Below are positions 48,601 through 59,325 of a DNA stretch of 60,000 bases, one piece after another (the stretch's first letter is position 1; each line of letters starts with the position of its first letter). The stretch covers positions 1 through 60,000 of the forward strand of contig NW_027437476.1 of assembly GCF_964204645.1 (NCBI RefSeq), written 5' to 3'. Both the position numbers and the translations under genes were made by a program. The stretch is from Tubulanus polymorphus. Its lineage: Eukaryota; Nemertea; Palaeonemertea; Tubulaniformes; Tubulanidae. The notes under the pieces are model-generated. The model saw nothing but the letters and a program-made list of their open reading frames with translations, was not told the origin of the DNA and ran no database searches.

Positions 48601-51600
48601 TGGAACTGTATTTTTTGGAATGAAACGAAACACTACAGAGTTTTTGCACAACGTTATTTAGACCGGTCTAAATTTGATCCGGTCCAATTTAGACCCGACC
48701 AAGCGTTCACACCGGCAAAAATTCCGTTCCAAATTGGCCCGGTCCATTTTAGACCGATCTAATTTTGACCACAAAGAGTGAACCAGGTCCGGTCCAAATT
48801 TTGGTACGGATTAAATCTCTAGCCGCGTTCACACGACAACTAGTTAGACCGGTCTAAATGAGTCAGTACCTGGGGCCAGTTGCATAGTCGTGGCTTAGAC
48901 TTAAGACCAGTCTAAGACCAACTTAGTTCTATAGCCAATCTAACAAATTAAGATCAGTCTTAAGATTTAAGACCACTTTTAGACTTAAGTCACGACTGTG
49001 CAACTGGGCCCTGGTCCGGTCCAAATTTAGACCGGACCAAATTTTGGTTAGCGTTCACACGGCGTTTTGACACGCGTTGATAAAATCGCTTGTCTCTGGG
49101 CCCACAATATGTTGCCATCTGCTAGATAATTAACTGGGCCTGGATGAAGTCTTACTTCCAGATTCCAAGTAGAGCAAGACATTCTTCATTTGACGAATTC
49201 GATTCTCTCTCAGTTTTAGACATTTTTGATTCAGACGCACTCATTTGTCCTGGACACAAATTTGGTCCGCCCAAGTCCGATGTTTTTGGTCGGGCCAAGT
49301 TTGACCCTCAAGCAGACACACGCCAAAAAGGGTACCCGTCTAAACAGTTTTCCCGGGCCAATTTGGCCGGTGTAAAAATGCCAAAAATGCTCGTGTGATC
49401 GCGGCCATAAACTGGTATCACACTCAAACCAATATTTTCTTTTAGCGCAAGCAACTCAACGATCGGTACCGTATCGTCATTAAAGCAGCACAAATGCCCA
49501 CGTGTGCATGGCTGCTATGGGAAAAAATGATCGAAGGATGGTCGAAGGGGCATATCAAAGGCCAAAAATATGAAACAATCGACAGGAATGGCGAAAAAAG
49601 GAAAACATTGGTACCTTTTGGGTCAAGGAAGGTCAAATCTTTGGTATCATTACCTGTACCGGATATGATGGCTATCATGAAGGATATTACCAACGGAAAA
49701 ATCGACCAAAAAGACATTATTCCATTATGCAGTAGTAGAGCCAGGTTAGTTTGCTATTTATCTGTTATATATATAATGTCTATAAATCATATTTTAATTT
49801 ATTTATTCATTCCATTTACAGGGTTACTAAGACTACAGCTGCTAAGACTAGGGAAGTAAGTATAACAATTTAGTAGCTTCTCATTTAAAAATTAACCAAA
49901 CATGTCTGATATGGATTCTCATACTGATATATTTCATTTGTTTACAGCCTGCCGTAGAACGAGAGAAGAATGAACAAGCTGAAAATGAGGTACAGACACT
50001 TACAGCTCATATAGCTCTTTTTTCGTATATGTCACATTTCTTACAAATGATGAATATGTTTCATGAGTTATTATCAAGAGGGAGATTTTGTTTCAGCAAA
50101 ACAGAGCAAATTTAGATCGACGAGTCACCGGAGAGGTAATTTATGATTGTAAAAATATTATCACTTCATAAGAACTTAAAGCATGGACGATTAGTACAGA
50201 AGGAGTGGATTCAGTTGGGTTCTAGGAGCCCTCCCCCTCCCCGATTTTTGCCCAAAAGAAGATTATTGTATATTAGTGGTTTGTCTTAGGGCCTTAGGTT
50301 TATCTGAGGCCCACTTAACTTAAGTTATGTTTGAGGATGATAAACCTTTGACTGTGAACAGTACGTAATCTCTCAGTTAACTCATTTTGATTGATAGTCA
50401 TCAGTGTTCAATCAACATTCTTTTATTGGAAGTCATGATCAAAGGAATTTTCTCATTTCTATTCGGTTTCAGTTGGAAGTTGACCAGTCATCATTTGCAG
50501 AAGATATGGATATGGAAGACGACCCTAGTGTCTTCATAGTAAGTATATGACTATTGCACGGGCACGTTGAGCATTTTTGAGGTTTATTTCTTTGTCAGTC
50601 ATCGGCTGCCTAGGCGCATTTTCATTAAGATTTTCTGAGAAAAAATTTAGTGCATTATTTCTCAGCACGTATAAGATGGGCTGGCTGGCTGGTGAATCAA
50701 GGCACACGCGTCCTCTATGTATTGAGATGCCTTTTTGCTCTGGTTGCGTGGGTGATAAAAACTTAATTTATAAGAGTAAAATCAGAATTCATTAATATAC
50801 TTTTTTCTTTTCAGGAAAAAGAACACGCATCAATCAGCCAAGAGGTATGGAATATGTCATTTACGTAGATATTGTTGTTACAATTTTTCATTGCTTGTCT
50901 AAAAGCTTACACCCATTCTATGCGACCAACTAAGTTTTTTTTCAAAATCAACATCGATTGTTACAATTACTGATATTGTAGGTCAATGAATTGTTGACCT
51001 CTATATGTTATCTACTTCTACTAGCTTCAGAGTACCTTTATTGATGGCAATAAACGAAGACGTCCGCGCCACGATTTAGAGGTTAGTTATCATTCAAAAA
51101 AGTTTAAAATGGGAAGCGTCCTAGGAACATTGAAAACATTTTTTTAAAAATCCTATTTTCGAAAAATATCCAACGTCTGAATTAAACAAAAATAGAATTT
51201 TTGAATAAAATACCCAGGGCCTGGTGTTATAGACTGGTATTAACTTTTAACCGAGAGGTTAACTCAATTGAAAATGAATTGAGTTAGCTCTGGGTAAAAG
51301 ATAAATACAATTCTATAAAGCCGGCCCCAGGATTTTTTAATCAAACAATGATATTTTCCAGGACGCTTCCGTAAGGGTTAAACGTATTTACATTATATTG
51401 TATAATCACTTGTGTTTTTTGCACTTGTAACTCATTAATGTTGATAAACCAATGATTACACGGATACGTGTTAGAACAGTTCTTTTTATATATCCAATCA
51501 ACCATTAGTCATGTTATATGTAACTCAAGTGCATATTTCTTTAGATATCCCATGTTCTACCTACGAAGAGTTTACGCTTACAGGCAAGTAAATCTTAGTA

Positions 51601-54600
51601 TTTTTGTTTATAAAAGAAAAAACTGTATTTGCCGTCGCTTTCCCTCTCAGTGAATTATACAGTTCATAACGACCCTACCACTACTTGAGAACGAAATCGG
51701 TTTCAGCTATGTCTCGCTTTCTACGTTCAATGGTAACTGCTGTGTATTTTATAGGTGAATCAAATCAATGCGACAAGCCAGACCGAACCTAGTAATGAGG
51801 TATATATCGATAATGTAACCCTCAAGTTGTTTCAAAGGACATCGGGTGCCACAACAACAGTCAGTTTTGGTAGTATGTACTTGACATGTGTCAAAATGAT
51901 CAGCATGCTAAACCAGAGAAATAAAATATCGATTCTCAATCCATCCTGTACTGCATGGCCCGATTTTATAGACTGGTATTAACTTTAACCCGGGGGTTAA
52001 CTCAATTGAAATTGAATTGAGTTAGCCCCCGAGTGAAAGTTAATACCTGTCTATGAAACTGGCCCCAGGAGTTGAAGAATTGCATAAAATTCTTTTCACA
52101 AGGTGAATCAGAGAAAAAGTCACTCCAGCCGTAAATCAAGTTTAACCCATATATACCTATAGGGACATTGTTAAACATAAGAAAACAATTAGGTTTTTCT
52201 TCATTTAACAAAATTGGAACTGCGCATCTGTGCTGGTCATTTTAACACCTTTATCAGGTGAACTAATCGAGTTATGGCACCCCGGCTTCCTTTCAAACGT
52301 CAAGTCGAAATTTATACTAATGGCAACTTGCATCGAATTTTACAGGTTGTTACACAACAGCTCGTTACAGAGCTGAGGGAAAAGCTTGCCACCACTGAGA
52401 GAAGGCTTAAAGATATTGAGGTAAGGTTTGCGTACTTGATAACAATGAAAATCATCTAAAACATGTATATACAGTAAAACCTGCGATCATACGGAGACGA
52501 TTTGGCCGTGCTAAAATTTGACTCGGGCCTGCTCCGACGTTTTTGGTCGGGTTAAATTTGTCCCGGGTCTAACTAGCGCGCGCCTATTTGTCACCCCTGC
52601 GAACGGTAATTGTAGGCCTAATTTGGCACCCGTGTGATATAATTGTACTTAATATAACTTTTTTTTAAATTTTGTTTTAAGATTGAAAAACAGTTCTCCA
52701 CTAACATGATACAAGGCTTAGAAGAAGAATTGTTGGAAGTAAAGGTCAGTGTCACCAAATCTTACTACAAATTTGCCAAACTACCGGGTACAAAAAGTAT
52801 CCCATTTCATGGTCCTGTACTAACCATGTCCTGATCTGGAATCTATGTATATTTTTGATAGAACTGTAAGGACTACCGCACTCCTTTTTCTGAAAATCAT
52901 ATCTTCATGGTTTTGTCGGCTCATCACCAAAGTGTGCGCTTTCAATATTGGCCGACGACTTTTTTGTACGATATCTTAAACATCGCGCGGCTGTGCGCCG
53001 CAGTAATCAGCAGTGGTTCGTGGACTAACGTCGACATAGGCCTAACTAACGGCTTCATTGTTTTTTTTTTTTATTTATAGAAGTCTAATAAGGAAAAAAA
53101 CGAAAAGATTCATCTCTATGAACAGGTATGCCAATTTGATTTTTTTTTTTCTTGGAAAAAAGTATTTAGTATGCTCTAACATGGGATGCTTCAACGGTAA
53201 AAAGCGATAATTATAACAGCTGTGCCCTTCAGTTACACTTCTATGGTTCCTGGGACCTTGGAGTAATCAGACTGGTGAAATCAGAGAGTACGTTCACACA
53301 CGTGATAGTGAATTGACTACAGACCACTGGCCCCCGTAATCTATTAATGACTGCAGTTCATCATTGTCACCCGCACCTACACTCTAAACATCAAGTAGCT
53401 GTAATGAGTGTGATGGATTACAGAAATATTTATGATTCAAAAGTGTAAATTTGAAGGATTTTTAAATCTTATTACTTCAAGGTTTATCTAATCAAAAGTA
53501 CGCTTAGTTAAAAACGGTGCTGATGAAGACACGATAGGGGCGATATGCTAAATTCACGTCAGTGTGAACTCCTAGCTACACACTGATATTCATTTCATCT
53601 ACCCAAAGTTATCCCTGTAGTAATTATCTTATCCAAAGTACGCTTAGTAAGTTAAACTCAGATGAACCAGCCCCAGATTTTATGTATTGAATTTGAAAAT
53701 GCAGTGGAAAATAATTTACCGTGATGGCTTTCTGTATTTAATGTTCTAATATTCATACAGTGTGCTTACATGTATTTCTAGGAATTGAAAAGGATTCGGC
53801 ATCAAAATCCACAAGATGTAAATTGTAAAGGTAGATCATTTTACTTTATTGAAGGCCCACTAAACTGTCACTTAACCGATTTGGATCCTTCTTTTCGTCA
53901 AACATACATGTATTACTGTGTTATATTCATTTCTGTAATCAAAATGTGTTTAGATCATCCTCTTTTGAGAAATATAGCTTTAGAATTTATCTCTTCAAAA
54001 TCTATAAAATCCCTGCATAACATAAAGGGGGAACTAGCTTAGTTCAAATTCAGATTCAGATTACACATAAACAAAATGTAGGCTAATTCAAAGTACAAAT
54101 ATTGACAACTTAAATACCCGTAATTATCATCATTATTGTTACTGTTACTCATTTCAAGTGCTGAAGTCACTTTGAGCGGTCTTGGTCAAGTGCCAGTATC
54201 CACTGCAATTAAGTGATCACTTGACACATGGCTAGTGGGGTAAAATATTATTGAGCAGCTGCCCTTGAAAATAGGTGGATCTTAAGAGTATTATGAGTTT
54301 TCAACGTGTGTCAGGTTTAACCGTGTTGGGCCTACAGTACTGTTGTGATCGCCAACCATTATCGCTGTGAATATTATAAATAGGCTAACAGTAGCTAGAG
54401 GGAAGGCCTAAGTGGCATATGTGGCTGTAGAAATGCGTTACTGATATATATATATATATTTTTATTGTGCAGTTTGGATATATTATGATATAATTTCGTA
54501 ACATAATTTGATGATGCATTACTAAGTTGATTACTACTGATACATGGAATAGAGGGGCTGGGGGTAACAATACCAATTTGGGGCGAATTTGATCTAGATT

Positions 54601-55727
54601 CTGTTTAGGATACCTGCGCTTTATAAATGACATTATAATTATTGTTATTATTATTACTATTATCATTATTATAAGTTCATAGATATATACTGCAGTATTT
54701 GACAGATAATATGCCTGTTATACTGCTCCTCAGCCCAAGTTACTAACACAAACAATAGACAGACGATCATCATGATGATCTATCTAAAAAAATTAGTTGT
54801 GACTCCATTTTACGTGTTCAAGCTCAAATTCATGTGAAATATAAATTTTTCGTGAAAGATTAAACATACCCCAGCATAGCTCTTATTGGTAAAAATGAAA
54901 TGATCCTTTATAATTTACACAATTTACCGAAAAACTATGGGGCTAACATTAAAATGCATATGGTTTGAAATTGATATTTTCCAGCGAAAACGGCAGACAT
55001 ATCGCTGATTTCCCCAAATTTTAGTGATGAACTGCCATTAGTTGACATTCCCATGCAGACGAAGCAAACGGTAGGTTTTATAATACAGCCCCGGAAAAAT
55101 CCCAAGTTCTGTTATTTTGTGTTAAAGAATATTTTTGGACTACATTTTTCCATCACTAAATAGAATGTTCCCACCATCATGCAGGGACTTAGTCTTCATT
55201 TATGAAATTCACGCATCTTAATTGAAATACTGAATAACATAATAACTTGCTAGTTCTCGGAAACTATAAATAGCTGCAATACGCATGCGTTCGACATGCA
55301 CATATAAAAATATGCTGCTACTGCACTCTGGGTTTTGAAGGGTTTATGGGAATTAGCTATGTATATATCATTAAGATTTAGATTTATTGGATTATTTATT
55401 AGATTTATTATTCTCTTTTAGTTCGATGAAGGCGACGTCCTCCTTGTCGACTGGACAAGATTTGGAATCTATTTGGCAGCAGTTGATTCCACAAAAAATC
55501 TCATTTCCTGCCAAAAGCATATATGCAAAAGACCGTCGCATAACTTCAGTGACGCCTTAGAAACAAGAGTCCTCAACAAAGAGGACGTGCAAAGTATGAA
55601 GTCGGTCGACCTGAAGATGGTCATTTGCAAGGTGCCGAATGCCAGGCGAGAGGACGACGCAATAGTTGGTGTAGATTACATTTGGGTACACGCCATGGTT
55701 AAAAAATACACCTCCCAACATTCTTAA
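39624..55727 (+). CDS. ParB-like domain protein, 23 exons, 745 aa
   Basis: Exons: 39624-39770, 45373-45544, 46489-46536, 46620-46652, 46808-46843, 46961-47002, 47152-47193, 47436-47654, 47732-48000, 49446-49744, 49821-49854, 49948-49989, 50097-50135, 50473-50538, 50815-50844, 51031-51081, 51755-51799, 52346-52420, 52682-52744, 53081-53125, 53782-53830, 54985-55070, 55422-55727. All are GT-AG and in phase. Residues 174-336 look like a ParB/sulfiredoxin-type fold: a nucleotide-binding-type motif GGNHTLAAL (231-239), then MPDDLARFLAADHNL (267-281). A conserved-looking block follows (337-436), then many tiny exons giving an acidic stretch, a basic NLS-like KRRRPRH (514-520) and charged helices suited to a coiled coil (about 539-600). 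The last exon (645-745) is a compact unrecognised domain. Intron 1 (5.6 kb) hosts an antisense SET gene and MITEs. The stop lies about 20 bp from the right inverted arm. Function unknown; DNA binding is inferred. Confidence 0.85.
39828..40260. mobile_element. Partial MITE, GGTAAAAATTCCC family, inverse to 34858-35601
   Basis: Starts ATTCGGTTAGCGGTAAAAAT and continues as a diverged reverse complement of 35000-35590 (for example the reverse complement of ATCGCACAGCTCAAAT). No matching far end was found. It lies 57 bp after exon 1 of the ParB-like gene. Confidence 0.6.
40650..40700 (+). ncRNA. Hammerhead-like core motif, incomplete
   Basis: CTGATGA at 40656-40662 is followed by a hairpin (TGGCTGTT, loop, AACAGCC) and then GAAACG. 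This matches two of the three conserved boxes and helix II of a hammerhead ribozyme, as known from Penelope-like retroelements. I could not find the cleavage triplet with a matching helix III, so activity is doubtful. Related copies are at 48305-48431. Confidence 0.35.
40866..42298. mobile_element. Non-autonomous transposon with GGGTAACTGACAC ends
   Basis: The left end CAGGGTAACTGACACTTTTT and the right end in reverse complement, AAAGGGTAACTGACACTTTT, are flanked by TA (40864-40865 and 42299-42300). About 1.43 kb, no long ORF. A half copy lies in inverse at 23471-23990. The GGGTAACT start equals the first eight bases of the pogo element's terminal repeat. It is in intron 1 of the ParB-like gene. 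Confidence 0.8.
42932..43801 (-). CDS. SET-domain protein (KMT5A/SET8-like), 257 aa, 2 exons
   Basis: Exon 1 is 43801-43583 (73 codons, ATG at 43801) and exon 2 is 43486-42932. The intron is GT-AG, phase 0. SET-domain proteins transfer methyl groups from S-adenosylmethionine to lysine. Seen here: EKGHGAISSRFIKAGEFICE (131-150), the cofactor motif NHSKLNANC (208-216) and ELLHNYGDR (239-247), whose Y244 fits the catalytic tyrosine. Spacing and the YGDR ending are closest to KMT5A (histone H4K20 monomethylase). No pre-SET cysteine cluster is seen. Residues 20-95 (FLKEFCDEQ, then KGFQRF and KQRGYMV) recall the winged helix that follows D5-like or plasmid-type primase-helicases, a weak inference. 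The gene lies antisense within intron 1 of the ParB-like gene. The host histone is a possible substrate, not shown. Confidence 0.88.
43802..45372. other. Intronic stretch upstream of the SET gene
   Basis: Between the SET gene start (minus strand) and exon 2 of the ParB-like gene. It should hold the SET promoter, which I cannot identify. It contains a MITE (about 44003-44665) and a single-ended GGTGGATCCAGAGGG motif at 44714. No further coding sequence is supported. Confidence 0.6.
44003..44665. mobile_element. MITE with GGTAAAAATCCC repeated ends
   Basis: Left CCCCTGGTAAATATCC and CGGTAAAAATCCCTC; right GGGGATTTTTACCGGGGG and a G-run, in inverse. The interior shares CGTAGCTTAGTAAAAGTCAC with 36077-36240. 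The exact ends are blurred by C and G homopolymers. Confidence 0.6.
45945..46153. mobile_element. 209 bp MITE with TAGCCGCGATCAC ends
   Basis: Perfect 13 bp inverted ends, TAGCCGCGATCAC and GTGATCGCGGCTA, enclosing GC-rich non-coding DNA. It is in the intron between exons 2 and 3 of the ParB-like gene and shares its ends with the 48821-49407 element. Confidence 0.82.
48305..48431. repeat. Head-to-head pair of a short repeat (long hairpin)
   Basis: Two inverted copies of about 55 bp around GGCTGTTAGTCAAAAGCCGA, separated by about 18 bp. Each resembles the 40650-40700 motif, but the boxes are altered (CTGATTA and CTGACTA instead of CTGATGA), so neither is a standard ribozyme core. It lies in the intron after exon 9 of the ParB-like gene. 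Confidence 0.75.
48821..49407. mobile_element. MITE with TAGCCGCG ends, containing a nested hairpin MITE
   Basis: Left TAGCCGCGTTCACACGA; right TCGTGTGATCGCGGCCA. Internally rich in GACCGGTCTAAAT and GGTCCGGTCCAAATT repeats, which also fill 48657-48820 as an adjacent partial copy. A second element (48872-49011) is inserted within it. Non-coding, in an intron of the ParB-like gene. Confidence 0.75.
48872..49011. mobile_element. 140 bp hairpin MITE
   Basis: GGGGCCAGTTGCATAGTCGT pairs with the right end ACGACTGTGCAACTGGGCCC. The inner parts (CTTAAGACCAGTCTAAGACC) also fold back. Nested in the 48821-49407 element. Confidence 0.85.
51215..51331. mobile_element. 117 bp fold-back MITE
   Basis: Ends AGGGCCTGGTGTTATAGACT and the inverse CTATAAAGCCGGCCCCAGG, with an almost complete fold-back around GTTAACTCAATTGAAAATGA. 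Its sister copy is at 51957-52069. Intronic. Confidence 0.85.
51957..52069. mobile_element. 113 bp fold-back MITE, sister of 51215-51331
   Basis: Starts GGCCCGATTTTATAGACTGG and ends AACTGGCCCCAGG, with the same GTTAACTCAATTGAAATTGA centre. Intronic. Confidence 0.85.
54440..54462. repeat. TA microsatellite
   Basis: Short (TA)n run ending in T-rich sequence. A second low-complexity stretch of ATT/ATTATT repeats is at 54628-54672. Intronic. Confidence 0.85.
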
Positions 55728-55745
55728 TAATTATTTTTCTGTTTA

Positions 55746-58700
55746 GATTACTTAGCGCTTAATGATAATCATTTATTCGTTCTATTATTTGATATATACG
55801 ATCTATCGCTACTAGTTTATAGAAGCTTCATCGGGTCGCTTCTTTAGACTAGCAGAAAAAACTCGTACTTGCCAAATAGATAAAGAAAACCCTCAAAGTG
55901 CTGCCTGTCAATTCAATAGATATTGAGTTAAGACTTAATTTTGAAATATGTTTAAGCGATTTCTATAGAAAAACAAATCAATTTGCTTGTCTCGAATTTG
56001 ACAGATAAATTTGAGTGAAAAAATGTTTTCCACTTTGTACTAAGTTCGATTTGCAGATTATCGAATTTCGACATTAACCGTTGCATCTTAATATCCGACT
56101 TTAAGAGGACCTATCTCGCGATATTGTCCAAAGATTTGACGTCTCCGGGGTCCTGGGATTAAATCCTTGCCTCGGCCGGTGTAAGTTTCATAGTCTAGTA
56201 TTCTAACTGGTGTGATAAGAAATTCTGGTCCACGGTGACATTCAGGTTTCTGTTTCGCTGATAGGAAGTTTATTGGGCGCCAGAGTCTTACATTAGGTGT
56301 ACTGATAATCTTGTCTTTGATTTTTTAGATGAACAGTTATTTGTGTATTTAATTCCTAATCTGAACATTTCTTACTAGTACATTGAAACTCAGTCATTCG
56401 TTATCATATTCCGACAATGGGGCTGATTTGACATTTCATAGGATCACTGAAAACATACTATAATTAGAATTGCCTGTGCGAAAATTTCAACAAATAAGTT
56501 CCGTGATTGCCAGGAAAATGGGTTTAGTTTACTTAGCGCTTAATAATAAACATTATTCTTTCAATTAAGTGCTATACGATATTTTGAAATGATTAGAATG
56601 ATATAAAGTCTACATATATTTATAGGGAAAATTAAGAAGAAGCAAGCCGTTTTAACCAGAATAAATTGACCGAAATTGATTAACCAAAAGAATTGATTTT
56701 AAACACGTAGTACTCTGTAGGTAGTCTACATTTATTTGATATATACGATCTATCGCTACTAGTTTATAGAAGCTTCATCGGGTCGCTTCTTTAGACTAGC
56801 AGAAAAAACTCGTACTTGCCAAATAGATAAAGAAAACCCTCAAAGTGCTGCCTGTCAATTCAATAGATATTGAGTTAAGACTTAATTTTGAAATATGTTT
56901 AAGCGATTTCTATAGAAAAACAAATCAATTTGCTTGTCTCGAATTTGACAGATAAATTTGAGTGAAAAAATGTTTTCCACTTTGTACTAAGTTCGATTTG
57001 CAGATTATCGAATTTCGACATTAACTGTTGCATCTTAATATCCGACTTTAAGAGGACCTATCTCGCGATATTGTCCAAAGATTTGACGTCTCCGGGGTCC
57101 TGGGATTAAATCCTTGCCTCGGCCGGTGTAAGTTTCATAGTCTAGTATTCTAACTGGTGAGATAAGAAATTCTGGTCCACAGTGACATTCAGGTTTCTGT
57201 TTCGCTGATAGGAAGTTTATTGGGCGCCAGAGTCTTACATTAGGTGTACTGATAATCTTGTCTTTGATTTTTTAGATGAACAGTTATTTGTGTATTTAAT
57301 TCCTAATCTGAACATTTCTTACTAGTACATTGTAACTCAGTCATTCGTTATCATATTCCGACAATGGGGCTGATTTGACATTTCATAGAATCACTGAAAA
57401 CATACCATAATTAGAATTGTCTGTGCGAAAATTTCAACAAATAAGTTCCGTGATTGCCAGGAAAATAGGTTTAGATTAGTTAGCGCTTAATAATAAACAT
57501 TATTCGTTCAATTAAGTGCTATACGATATTTTGAAATGATTAGAATGATATAAAGTCTACATATATTTATAGGTAAAATTAAGAAGAAGCAAGCCGTTTT
57601 AACCAGAATAAATTGACCGAAATTCATTAACCAAAAGAATTGACGTTAAACAGGTAGTACTCTGTAGGTAGTCTACATTTATTTGATATATACGATCTAT
57701 CGCTACTAGTTTATAGAAGCTTCATCGGGTCGCTTCTTTAGACTAGCAGAAAAATCTCGTACTTGCCAAATAGATAAAGAAAACCCTCAGAGTGCTGCCT
57801 GTTTTATGTCAATTCAATAGATATTGAGTTAAGACTTTTTGAAATATGTTTAAGCGATTTATAGAAAAACAAATGAATTTGCTTGTCTCGAATTTGACAG
57901 AGAAATTAGAGTGAAAAAATGTTTTCCTCTTTGTACTAAGTTCGATTTGCAGAATATCGAATTTCGACAATAACCGTTGCGTCTTAAAGTGACTTTAAGA
58001 GGACTTATCTCGCGATACTGCCCAAAGATCTTACATTAGGTGTACTGATAATCTTGTCTTAGATTTTTTCAGATGAACAGTTATTTGTGTATTTTAAATT
58101 CTTAATTTGAATTTTTCTTACTAGTACATTGTAACTCAAGTCATTTGTTATCATATTCCGACATGGGCTGATTTGAAATTTCATAGAATTTCTGAAAATA
58201 TACTATAAATAGAATTGACTGTGCGGCAATTTCAACAAATTAATGCCGTGGTTGTTAGGAAAAAATGATATTGGTGGAAGCTTCATCTAAATAAAGTAAA
58301 TCTTCAGAGAACTACCAGTTTTACCTCCATTCAAGTAAAATAAGTAGAAACTTACTAGATTTTAGTTACGTACTTAATTCTCCCCTTAATAAGCTGCGTT
58401 CGAATTTGATGGATACACGGTGAATCCGCTATTTTCTATCGAACCATAATCATCCGCAAAAAATCATCATGTTTAATGCCTGCATCATGTTTTATAACAT
58501 TTATCATTTCTCTCATTCCGCCGTCATTAGTAGACGGCCTTCTTATAATTATTTTGTTGAATAATGTGAGACCCGTTTGTATAACTTGGATGAGTAAATT
58601 AAATTAACACAACATTTCAATAATTCCGTGTATAGGAAACTGAAAACATATTTTGTAACCACGATAAATTGCACAGTTGCAATGTTTTATGTATAGTTGA

Positions 58701-59325
58701 GTCAATTTCTATATTTTGTACACGTTAATTTGATCCCGTATGTACATGTCTTTTATTCTGTCCAGCATTATGCAGTTGTTATATACTATTGTATCTGTTA
58801 ATAAAGCCAATGAGAGTGAGAGTATTTTTCTAATCTATGCCATAATCATAATGCATTCAGATTATATATACGGTGACACTTTTCCATGTATATGAACTTG
58901 TTGTTAATTTTGTATGATCTTTTTACACCTGGTGTGTACATATTTTATGAAATAAAGACTTATTACGATAACCACTTTCGTTGTAAATATTCAGCGTTGT
59001 TAGATACAACGCGTGTTTAAAAGTCATGTGTTCATCAATAAATATTATGAATATCAAGAATTATGTAAAATTAATCGAACATTTGCGCTTATCAAATTGA
59101 TAGAAATTTCTAATGGTCAATAAATACATTTTTGATACACGTTGAATACTCTCAAATTATCATTGATGTTTGAACATATGCGATTTCGCACATATTGCAG
59201 TGACATTCCTCATCTTATCGTCAAAACGGATTTCTTCAAGAGGCACTCTTTTCACCATCAAGATTGGGATTAACGCTTATTCGAGGAGCTTATCGATTCA
59301 CCGCCAAAATTACGATTTCACGCTT
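55746..59325 (-). repeat. Right arm of the giant inverted repeat
   Basis: Reverse complement of the left arm. It starts about 20 bp after the stop codon of the ParB-like gene with a partial, internally deleted 940-bp-type unit (55746-56534). A nearly full unit follows (56535-57481), then the diverged shorter outer unit (57482-58250) and the unique outer segment (58251-59325). It has one full unit fewer than the left arm. Small differences such as a one-base shorter T run in CACTTTTCCATG (58876-58887) separate the arms. Non-coding. Confidence 0.93.

Noticed and set aside
9103-55745. Polinton/Maverick, herpesvirus-fusion element or endogenous virus
   Set aside because: No family B DNA polymerase, retroviral-type integrase, packaging ATPase, protease or capsid motifs were seen in the models or remaining long frames.
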